In this document: positions 7,133 to 11,869 of the stretch, piece by piece
How positions within the stretch are numbered: the first letter of the stretch is position 1
Layout: each line of letters starts with the position of its first letter
Assembly (NCBI GenBank): GCA_905214425.1
Contig: CAJMLY010000041.1
Location: 1-11,869, forward strand
Length of the DNA: 11,869 bases
From: an uncultured bacterium
Lineage (GTDB): Bacteria > Actinomycetota > Coriobacteriia > Coriobacteriales > Coriobacteriaceae
Direction: 5' to 3'
The notes under the pieces: generated by a model
The model's input: the letters and a program-made list of their open reading frames with translations, nothing else
What the model was told of the DNA's origin: nothing
Database searches by the model: none
Made by a program: the position numbers and the translations under genes

Positions 7133-7237
7133 GGATCCGCGCGGCGATTCCCGACTTGTCAGCGCGCCCTTTTCCATGCCGACAATCGCCCAGACAGATC
7201 CAGCTTGTACCGGTGTGCTGTTAACACCTAAACCGGT
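7133..7237 (-). promoter_or_regulatory. Structured 5' leader of EIIC mRNA
   Basis: The transcript from the EIIC promoter would carry a leader with nested complementary arms. GGATC (7197-7201) pairs with GATCC (7133-7137), and inside it GGCGATT (7184-7190) pairs with AATCGCC (7143-7149), or GACAA/TTGTC (7156-7160 with 7181-7185) with the remaining GGCGA. Upstream of this, ACCGGT occurs twice (7209-7214, 7232-7237) around a GGTGT/ACACC pair. No T-run follows, so it is not a terminator in the fold seen. It matches no riboswitch or antiterminator class I recognise. Confidence 0.35.
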
Positions 7238-7249
7238 GCAAATGATTTG

Positions 7250-7290
7250 ATACCAATTATATAGTCATGCGAAAACTATTTAATACCAAT
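7250..7290 (-). promoter_or_regulatory. Promoter of EIIC-EIID-epimerase with paired ATTGGTAT boxes
   Basis: On the minus strand TATAAT (7256-7261) forms the -10; the -35 position reads only ATTAAA. ATTGGTAT boxes at 7283-7290 and 7250-7257 lie 33 bp apart in the same orientation. The first overlaps the -35 edge and the second overlaps the end of the -10, almost as in the promoter at 4347-4390. The stretches ATTGGTATTAAATA (upstream box) and TATAATTGGTATCA (-10 plus downstream box) are shared with that promoter. Likely operator of the GntR regulators. The remaining bases of the gap, 7291-7369, show nothing further. Confidence 0.78.
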
Positions 7291-7369
7291 CGCTCAACGG
7301 GCGTGTACTCCCGGTGAACGGTAGATGGGGGTAACGGGTAAAGCGTTTATCCGGTACGCCCACGAATAG

Positions 7370-7392
7370 GGGCGGCGCCGTGCGCGCCGCCC
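7370..7392 (-). terminator. GC-rich hairpin after EIIB, no T-run
   Basis: A perfect 9-bp inverted repeat, GGGCGGCGC with GCGCCGCCC around a 5-base loop, lies 11 bp past the EIIB stop codon. On the minus strand it is followed by CTATTCG, not a T-run, so it is not a standard intrinsic terminator. It may be an imperfect terminator or protect the 3' end of the deglycase-EIIA-EIIB message. Confidence 0.4.
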
Positions 7393-7403
7393 GTAGTTCC
7401 CAA

Positions 7404-7886
7404 TTAGAGGGCGCTTAGGGCATCGACCTTGGGGTCGTCGGCCAGAGCGCGAATCTCGACCTCGACACCGCGGCCGACGAGCTCGCGAATGTCCTCTTCC
7501 TCGGCAGCAGTCACAAAGATCTGGCGGGAGATCTTACGGGCATCGGGACGCTGCTCGTCCTTGGACTTGGTGTTGCCCAGGTTGATGGAGGTGATCTGCG
7601 GGCAGCCGTCGACAAGCTGCTTGGCCTCGGCGATGCTGGCGACGCAGATGATCATCTTGTACTTATCGGTAACACCGGAGTTGATGGCCTCGATGGCGTG
7701 CTCCATGTCCTTGATGACGAGCTTGACGTTGGCCGGCTTTCCCATCTTGAGCGTAGTCTTCCAGACGGGATCGTTGGCAACCTTGTCGCCAACGCAGAAG
7801 ATGCAGTCAGAGCCCAAGCCCTGGACCCAAGAGACGGCCACCTGGCCATGAAGCAGACGATGGTCGACGCGAAGCAGTTGAATCAT
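7404..7886 (-). CDS. PTS mannose-family component EIIB
   Basis: EIIB receives phosphate from EIIA and passes it to the incoming sugar, usually on the 6-hydroxyl. The 160-residue cytoplasmic protein shows the family's N-terminal phosphorylation motif, LLRVDHRLLHGQV (4-16), in which His13 of HGQV is the expected phosphohistidine. The later segments VGDKVANDPVWKTTLKM and the INLGNTKSK stretch also fit EIIB of the mannose/sorbose family, and the length is normal. The ATG at 7886 has GGGGGT five bases upstream. It lies 57 bp downstream of EIIA on the same strand with a small GCCGGG/CCCGGC hairpin in between. It is the last gene of the deglycase-EIIA-EIIB unit and must work with the EIIC and EIID encoded just downstream from their own promoter. 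No fused EIIA domain is present. Confidence 0.94.
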   Translation of the reverse strand: MIQLLRVDHRLLHGQVAVSWVQGLGSDCIFCVGDKVANDPVWKTTLKMGKPANVKLVIKDMEHAIEAINSGVTDKYKMIICVASIAEAKQLVDGCPQITSINLGNTKSKDEQRPDARKISRQIFVTAAEEEDIRELVGRGVEVEIRALADDPKVDALSAL

Positions 7887-7943
7887 GATTGACCCCCAAA
7901 GGTCTCATGCCGGAAACCCGGCCCCATTAATAGCAGGCGGTGA

Positions 7944-8363
7944 CTAGAACTCTTCCTCGTCATCCGCATCGGTCAGCAGGTCGTTGACAAACTTGACGCG
8001 CGTGTCGTCAGCCGCGAGGATCTCGCGGATAACCTGATCGGCGGGAGCCTCCTGGTCCGAAAAGAGCAGCTGGATCAGCAGCGGCAGATTCATGTTGGCA
8101 ACCAGGTAGGTGTTGGGGCGCGTCTGGACGATCTTGGTGAACTCGTTGTTGACGCTGCCGCCAAACAGGTCGGTGCACACGATTATGTCGTCGGCGGGGT
8201 CGAAGGTCGCCAGGAGCTTGGCGGCCTCCTCGGCGACGTCGGTGCGGCCGTCGACAAACATCGACAGGTCGTGGACGTTATCGCGCGCGCCCGAGAGCAG
8301 CTCGGTGCTCTCTTTGATGCCGGTCGCAAAATGCGCGTGGCTGGCAAAGATGTATTGCCTCAT
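7944..8363 (-). CDS. PTS mannose-family component EIIA
   Basis: EIIA accepts phosphate from HPr and donates it to EIIB. The 139-residue cytoplasmic protein aligns with the EIIA domain of ManX: the phosphorylated His9 lies in FASHAHFATG (6-15), followed by the VCTDLFGGSVNNEF motif and the VANMNLPLL segment. The C-terminus is strongly acidic and ends DADDEEEF, resembling the EGDEDDDF end of EIIC. The ATG at 8363 is preferred because a GGGGGAA site lies about seven bases upstream; an in-frame TTG at 8378 would place the ribosome-binding site inside the gene. It starts only 21 bp after the stop of deglycase copy 2, so the two are surely co-transcribed. No phosphotransferase EI or HPr gene is in the window; these would be supplied from elsewhere in the genome. 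Confidence 0.94.
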   Translation of the reverse strand: MRQYIFASHAHFATGIKESTELLSGARDNVHDLSMFVDGRTDVAEEAAKLLATFDPADDIIVCTDLFGGSVNNEFTKIVQTRPNTYLVANMNLPLLIQLLFSDQEAPADQVIREILAADDTRVKFVNDLLTDADDEEEF

Positions 8364-8384
8364 TGCGGTTTCCCCCAAATGAAA

Positions 8385-9446
8385 TTAGTAGTCGAACTGG
8401 TGGTAGTAGCGGCGGTACTTGAGGTTGTGCTTGGTGACCAGCTCGTAGTTGCGCGCGAGGCGGTCGGTGGTCAGCACGGACAGGATCCACGGCGACACGA
8501 TGACGCGGAAGTCGTCGTCCAGGCCCGGGATCGCGTACTCGGCGGTGTCGATGATGACGTAGTCCTCGTCGCCGGTCACGCCGCTGGTGAGGAAGGCGCG
8601 GACGCGCTCGTCGAGGGCGCGGCACTCGTCCTCTCCCATGAACAGGAACACCGGGACGCCGGGCTCGAGCAGCTCGAGCGTGCCGTGGAAGAAGTCGTGC
8701 GAGGTGATGTGGCGGATGCGCTTCCACTGCATCTCCTCGAGCAGGCACATGGAGTACAGGATGGTCTCGCCCCACAGCGCGCCCGAGCCGATGAACATGG
8801 TGTAGTCGGCCAGCGCGTACTTCCTGGCGAGCTCCTCGGCGCGCGGCTCGAAGCGCTTGCGGATGTCGAGCATGTCCTTCCAGACGTCCTTCGTCTGCTC
8901 GATGAACAGGTCGAACTTGGGGAAGCAGCCGCGGCGGTTGAGCAGGCGCAGGCCGAAGCAGTCGGCGAGGTAGTAGCCCTTCTCGCAGCCGCCGGCGCCG
9001 TGGTCGGAGGCCATCATGACGCAGTTCTCGGCGCCCACGGCCTGTCCGATCTTGCCCTCGGGGTTGGTCATGGCGAAGACGCGCACGCCCATCTCCCTCA
9101 TCTTGCCGACGGCCTCGAGCACCTCGGGGGTGGTGCCGGACTCGGAGGCGGTCAGCACGACGGATTTGTCGGTCATGCGCTTGTGGCCCATGACGTTCCA
9201 CTCGGCGGCGTGGATCAGGTAGACCTCGAGGTCGCGGTCGCCGAACTTGTTCATGAGGTACTCGAGCTGCATGAACTCGTCCCAGGTGCCGCCGACGCCC
9301 ATCAGGAAGACGGCGTCGTAGCCCTCCTCGTGCACGCGGTCGGCCAGGGCGGTCATCTTCTTGCCGGCCTCGTAGACGTTCCTGCCGTCCTCGAGGTAGC
9401 CCTCCTGGTCGAAGTGCATGATCTCGATCTTCTCGGTCTCCTTCAT
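8385..9446 (-). CDS. SIS-domain Amadori-sugar-6-phosphate deglycase, copy 2 (identical to copy 1)
   Basis: The encoded 353-residue protein is the same in every residue as the gene at 3235-4296: two SIS domains, the phosphosugar loop at 99-108, and the putative catalytic Glu238 and His254. Here it is the first gene of the deglycase-EIIA-EIIB unit, with EIIA starting 21 bp downstream. The ATG at 9446 has its own ribosome-binding site, AAAGGAG five bases upstream, quite different from that of copy 1, which shows that the flanking sequences were not copied with the gene. The expected role is cleavage of the PTS-delivered Amadori-sugar 6-phosphate to glucose-6-phosphate and amine. In Salmonella the gfr operon has two different deglycases for glucoselysine and fructoselysine; here the two positions hold one and the same enzyme, so substrate division is excluded unless one sequence is an artefact. 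Codon use is extreme in G/C endings compared with adjacent PTS genes. Confidence 0.88.
   Translation of the reverse strand: MKETEKIEIMHFDQEGYLEDGRNVYEAGKKMTALADRVHEEGYDAVFLMGVGGTWDEFMQLEYLMNKFGDRDLEVYLIHAAEWNVMGHKRMTDKSVVLTASESGTTPEVLEAVGKMREMGVRVFAMTNPEGKIGQAVGAENCVMMASDHGAGGCEKGYYLADCFGLRLLNRRGCFPKFDLFIEQTKDVWKDMLDIRKRFEPRAEELARKYALADYTMFIGSGALWGETILYSMCLLEEMQWKRIRHITSHDFFHGTLELLEPGVPVFLFMGEDECRALDERVRAFLTSGVTGDEDYVIIDTAEYAIPGLDDDFRVIVSPWILSVLTTDRLARNYELVTKHNLKYRRYYHQFDY
8385..9446. repeat. 1062-bp perfect direct repeat, right copy
   Basis: Partner of 3235-4296, same orientation, start-to-start distance 5150 bp. It encloses, together with the left copy, the genes for EIIA, EIIB, EIIC, EIID and the epimerase. 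Such a repeat is long enough for homologous recombination, which would delete or amplify the 5150-bp unit. Confidence 0.97.
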
Positions 9447-9565
9447 TCCCGCTCCTTTCACGAGCAGTTTGAATTGTCGCACGGAATGAACGGGCTTGCC
9501 GCCCCGTCGCACCGCTTAACCTTGTGGACATCTTGGCCCCAAGCTCAACAATTCAAAGGTTCTTA

Positions 9566-9607
9566 ATACCAGTGAACGATTACAGGTTAGCCGTTTTTAA
9601 TACCGAT
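9566..9607 (-). promoter_or_regulatory. Promoter of deglycase-EIIA-EIIB with two degenerate boxes
   Basis: On the minus strand ATCGGTATTAAAAA (box core 9600-9607) and ACTGGTATTAA (box core 9566-9573) lie 34 bp apart in the same orientation; each differs by one base from the ATTGGTAT core at the other two promoters. A TGTAAT (9579-9584) between them is the best -10; no good -35 is seen. The boxes are weaker and the downstream one sits five bases past the -10 rather than on it, so regulation may be looser here. The leader to the ATG at 9446 is about 125 bases and shows nothing else I can name. Confidence 0.65.
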
Positions 9608-9680
9608 TTTATGATTTCATCCTCCCCTCTCGGTAGACGGTCAGTTTTTGCCGCTCATCGGTCAAGCGACATATATCCGT

Positions 9681-9715
9681 AAAAACGAGCGCCCCCGCCA
9701 TGCGCAGGGACGCTC
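9681..9715 (-). terminator. Rho-independent terminator after the GntR genes
   Basis: On the minus strand GAGCGTCCCTGC pairs with GCGGGGGCGCTC, with few mismatches and a short loop, then runs into TTTTT (9681-9685). It starts six bases past the stop codon at 9722 and separates the regulator genes from the sugar locus. Confidence 0.88.
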
Positions 9716-9721
9716 TAGACG

Positions 9722-10435
9722 CTAATAGTTGTAGGTATATCCGCCGGCGTCGCCGCGGGTAAAAGACTTGGCATGCTCGATTGCCTGCCCACTCGAGTCA
9801 TAGGTCAGGCCTTCCAGCACGAGCGCCAGATCGCCCGGCTCAAGATTGAGCAAACTCGCATCGCGTGCGCCCAGCGCCTCGATATCGAGTTTCTCTACCG
9901 ACTGATCTGGCTTGCGTCCCAACATATCGTAGGTCTCGAACAGGCTGAAGACCGAAATGTCCACGTCTTCGATGCCCGGAAACAGCAGGCACGGAATCAG
10001 TGTCATCTCGATCGATACGGGCTCACCATCGATGCAGTTGAGGCGGCGCACCGAGTAAAGCAGATCGTCCTCGGCGATGCCAAACAAGTCGGCATAATAC
10101 GGGCCGGCGTAGCGTTTGGAGCGCGCCAGGATGCGCACCGACGGCGTCGCGCCCGATGCCAAAACCGACTGGCGGAAGCCGCCCTTGCGTTCGTGCTCGT
10201 CAAACCACTTGTGTCCCACAAAGGCGCCTTTGCCCTGCACGCGACGAATCTGGCCACTTTTGACCAGCTCGTCCATGGCGCTTCGGATTGTCAGGCGTGT
10301 CGTGCCAAACTCCTCGGCCAGCTCGTTTTCGGACGGAATCATCGAGCCCGTCGGGTAGTCGCCGCGCTCGATTCGCTCCGCAATGCAGCGGCGAATTTGT
10401 TTGTAAACCGGCAAGTCTTCTACTGCATCAGCCAT
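9722..10435 (-). CDS. GntR-family regulator with UTRA domain, proximal to the PTS locus
   Basis: This 237-residue protein has an N-terminal GntR winged helix (about 8-75: PVYKQIRRCIAERIERGDY, then SENELAEEFGTTRLTIRSAM and the wing GQIRRVQGKGAFV) followed by a UTRA ligand-binding domain to the C-terminus. UTRA regulators of the HutC/FrlR group usually repress sugar or amino-sugar genes and are released by a phosphorylated substrate. FrlR of fructoselysine operons is of this type. The ATG at 10435 overlaps the stop of the upstream GntR gene by 16 bp, with AAGGTGG upstream, pointing to translational coupling. A terminator follows directly, and the next gene downstream is deglycase copy 2. It is a strong candidate to bind the ATTGGTAT boxes at the three promoters of the locus. 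Which ligand it senses is not shown by the sequence; an Amadori-sugar 6-phosphate is inferred from context. Confidence 0.92.
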   Translation of the reverse strand: MADAVEDLPVYKQIRRCIAERIERGDYPTGSMIPSENELAEEFGTTRLTIRSAMDELVKSGQIRRVQGKGAFVGHKWFDEHERKGGFRQSVLASGATPSVRILARSKRYAGPYYADLFGIAEDDLLYSVRRLNCIDGEPVSIEMTLIPCLLFPGIEDVDISVFSLFETYDMLGRKPDQSVEKLDIEALGARDASLLNLEPGDLALVLEGLTYDSSGQAIEHAKSFTRGDAGGYTYNY

Positions 10436-11187
10436 TCGACACCCACCTTCGTCGCAACGCCGTCTGCCTCGCCGTTATCGGCAAAACGATACTTGGTCGG
10501 CAGAATCACGGACTTGCAATACTCGACAAAGCCATCGTTCTCGTCACGCTCGTGCGAAGCCTTGTAAAACACCGGCGTGCCCTCCTGAGCACCCAGCAAC
10601 TTGGCCTCGTCGGCGTTCAGACGGCTGATGGAAATATGCTCCTTGCCGTGCGCCACATGGACATTCCCCTCTTTGAGCAAAACGTCGTAGAGGCTTTCCT
10701 GCTCAAAATCGTGATCGGGAAGCGAGGGGCACAAAGACAGATTGACGTGAGCCGTCTCGATCGATGCCGGGGAACCGTTGACCACACGCACGCGCCGAAT
10801 GCAGAAGAGCGGCATGCCCAGGTCGATCTGGGTTTTTTGGGCAAGATCGATATCGGCATACACGACCTTGGACCAAACCAGGCGCGCGGTCGACTTTGAG
10901 CCAACCCTCTCCACCGCCTGCGTATAGTTCCATGTTTCCTGAAAGATGTTCAGCGGTTTGGGAGGACACACATAGGTGCCCGAACCGCGGCGGCTTTCCA
11001 AAGTTCCGCACGAAATAAGGCGCGTGATCGCAGCACGCAACGCCGTGCGCGACACGCCCAGCTCTTCACAGAGCACACGCTCGGCGGGCAGCCGGTCGCC
11101 ACTCTGCAGGTCATAATGTTTGATATACCAAAGAATGCCCTCAAAGGCGCGATCTTTGGGCGGAATCGCATATGGTTCACTCGACAT
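10420..11187 (-). CDS. Second GntR-family regulator with UTRA domain
   Basis: This 255-residue protein also has a GntR winged helix (about 10-75: KDRAFEGILWYIKHYDLQSG, then AERVLCEELGVSRTALRAAI and the wing GTLESRRGSGTYV) and a UTRA domain after it, with PLFCIRRVRVVNGSPASIE as the recognisable UTRA core. The start is the ATG at 11187, eight bases after GAGGAG; a TTG two codons further upstream is less likely. It overlaps the following GntR gene by 16 bp and lies 35 bp after the gene at 11223-11714, so the three probably form one operon. Sequence similarity to its partner is only at family level, so this is not a recent duplication. The two may bind the two boxes of each promoter, sense different ligands, or control different genes. 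No ATTGGTAT box was found upstream of this gene set. Confidence 0.92.
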   Translation of the reverse strand: MSSEPYAIPPKDRAFEGILWYIKHYDLQSGDRLPAERVLCEELGVSRTALRAAITRLISCGTLESRRGSGTYVCPPKPLNIFQETWNYTQAVERVGSKSTARLVWSKVVYADIDLAQKTQIDLGMPLFCIRRVRVVNGSPASIETAHVNLSLCPSLPDHDFEQESLYDVLLKEGNVHVAHGKEHISISRLNADEAKLLGAQEGTPVFYKASHERDENDGFVEYCKSVILPTKYRFADNGEADGVATKVGVEWLMQ

Positions 11188-11222
11188 GGGCAAGACTCCT
11201 CAACCGTTTGATGCTGCAGGAA

Positions 11223-11714
11223 TCATTGCTCCGGACGCCTCATGGCGTCGAAGGCTTCTTTGATCTGCTCCGCAACGTTCCGATACGACCGATATAGGCC
11301 GGAGTCTCGCTTGACTTCGCCCGCGGTCACCGGAATCTCAAGCTTCGAAATCTCATCCTCGCCGGTTTGCACGGCAACGATGACACCCATACCAAGGCAC
11401 ATATTACGCTTGGCAGCGTTGTTTTTGGTAGCCTGAGCTGGATTAATCAAAATCTGCTGAGCCAGTTCGCGTTTGCTGAGCTCCGGCACATCCTCGGGAT
11501 TTCCGGTCTCGGCAATCTCGCACTGCAGCACATCCGCATAGTCAAAAATCTTCGGCTCGCCGCCGCGCTGATGCACGGCCCACTTGCGGCGCGTGGCATC
11601 CTGGTAGATAGCCGGCAAAAACGTAAACCGCGGTGGGTCCAAAATCGTATCCGTGATGGTAAACACATCGGGATCAAAGGCATCCTGCGGGTTTTTCTTC
11701 TTGAACAGCCCCAT
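11223..11714 (-). CDS. Uncharacterised small soluble protein
   Basis: The product has 163 residues and no signal peptide or membrane segment. It opens MGLFKKKNPQDAFDPDVF, a basic patch followed by a region with the feel of small beta-rich proteins: RKWAVHQRGGEPKIFDYADVLQCEIAE, then NMCLGMGVIVAVQTGEDEISKLEIPV, and a C-terminal helix YRSYRNVAEQIKEAFDAMRR. The wording KIFDYADVLQCEI resembles PH-like domains found in DUF4428/SHOCT-type proteins, but this is a weak resemblance from memory. The ATG at 11714 follows GGGAGG by five bases; the longer frame to 11747 has no comparable site. It lies 35 bp upstream of the first GntR gene on the same strand and is probably co-transcribed, though a link to sugar use is not evident. 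I cannot assign a function. Confidence 0.8.
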   Translation of the reverse strand: MGLFKKKNPQDAFDPDVFTITDTILDPPRFTFLPAIYQDATRRKWAVHQRGGEPKIFDYADVLQCEIAETGNPEDVPELSKRELAQQILINPAQATKNNAAKRNMCLGMGVIVAVQTGEDEISKLEIPVTAGEVKRDSGLYRSYRNVAEQIKEAFDAMRRPEQ

Positions 11715-11819
11715 ATCAGCCTCCCGTACTAGCATTAAACAACTCAAGCCGAATATAGCACCAATTTCAAGCCACCGCTTTACCGCATCGGTGCGCGGCG
11801 TCTATAGCTCGCCCAGCCT

Positions 11820-11834
11820 TGATTCTCATTTTCA
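11820..11834. promoter_or_regulatory. Fur-box-like 15-bp dyad
   Basis: TGATTCTCATTTTCA (reverse TGAAAATGAGAATCA) fits the 7-1-7 Fur consensus TGATAATNATTATCA at 11 of 14 defined positions in the reverse orientation. It lies about 105 bp upstream of the start at 11714 and near the right edge, so it could serve the small gene or a gene outside the window. The rest of 11715-11869 shows a perfect 12-bp palindrome GCAACGCGTTGC at the very edge and a possible -10 TATATT (minus strand), with no convincing -35. Confidence 0.35.
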
Positions 11835-11869
11835 TTGCAACAGCCTCAGGACTCAGCGCAACGCGTTGC

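Noticed and set aside
6995..7177. Small minus-strand frame overlapping the EIIC leader and start
   Set aside because: No ribosome-binding site at its ATG, it lies in the structured leader and overlaps the well-supported EIIC start.
3235..9446. Insertion sequence or composite transposon flanked by the 1062-bp repeats
   Set aside because: The repeats encode a metabolic enzyme, not a transposase, and show no terminal inverted repeats or target-site duplications at their ends.

Overview
The window looks like chromosomal DNA of a gut-type, high-GC Coriobacteriia (Collinsella or a close relative). This is inferred from base composition, strong purine-rich ribosome-binding sites, the mannose-family PTS and an Amadori-sugar gene set; no 16S or other marker is present to prove it. 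Every gene I can support lies on the minus strand, so the genes read from right to left. The many long plus-strand frames are GC-bias shadows.

Left block (1-3183): the start of a histidine operon. hisZ and hisG are fused into one 571-codon gene, followed by hisD, which runs off the left edge. A leader with two hairpins precedes the fusion gene.

Central block (3151-9721): a compact carbohydrate locus. In transcription order it holds a SIS-fold sugar-phosphate deglycase (FrlB/FraB/GfrF type), PTS EIIA, PTS EIIB, EIIC, EIID, an FrlC-like TIM-barrel epimerase, and a second copy of the deglycase. The most economical reading is uptake and phosphorylation of an Amadori compound (fructoselysine, glucoselysine or similar) by a mannose-family PTS, cleavage of the 6-phosphate by the deglycase to glucose-6-phosphate plus the amine, and C3 epimerisation to bring in psicose-type stereoisomers. 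No separate sugar kinase is seen, as expected with a PTS. Hairpin/terminator positions and three promoters cut the locus into three transcription units: deglycase-EIIA-EIIB, EIIC-EIID-epimerase and deglycase. Each promoter carries two copies of an ATTGGTAT box in the same orientation, 33-35 bp apart, so the three units look like one local regulon.

The two deglycase copies are identical over 1062 bp, and the identity begins exactly at the ATG and ends exactly at the TAA, while the flanks are unrelated. The gene also has far more extreme G/C-ending codon use than its neighbours. This is the strangest feature of the window: recent horizontal acquisition with copying or gene conversion, or an assembly/engineering artefact.

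Right block (9681-11869): two overlapping GntR/UTRA regulators, the likely controllers of the boxes, preceded by a small uncharacterised protein gene, and at the right edge a Fur-box-like dyad in a region without a gene.
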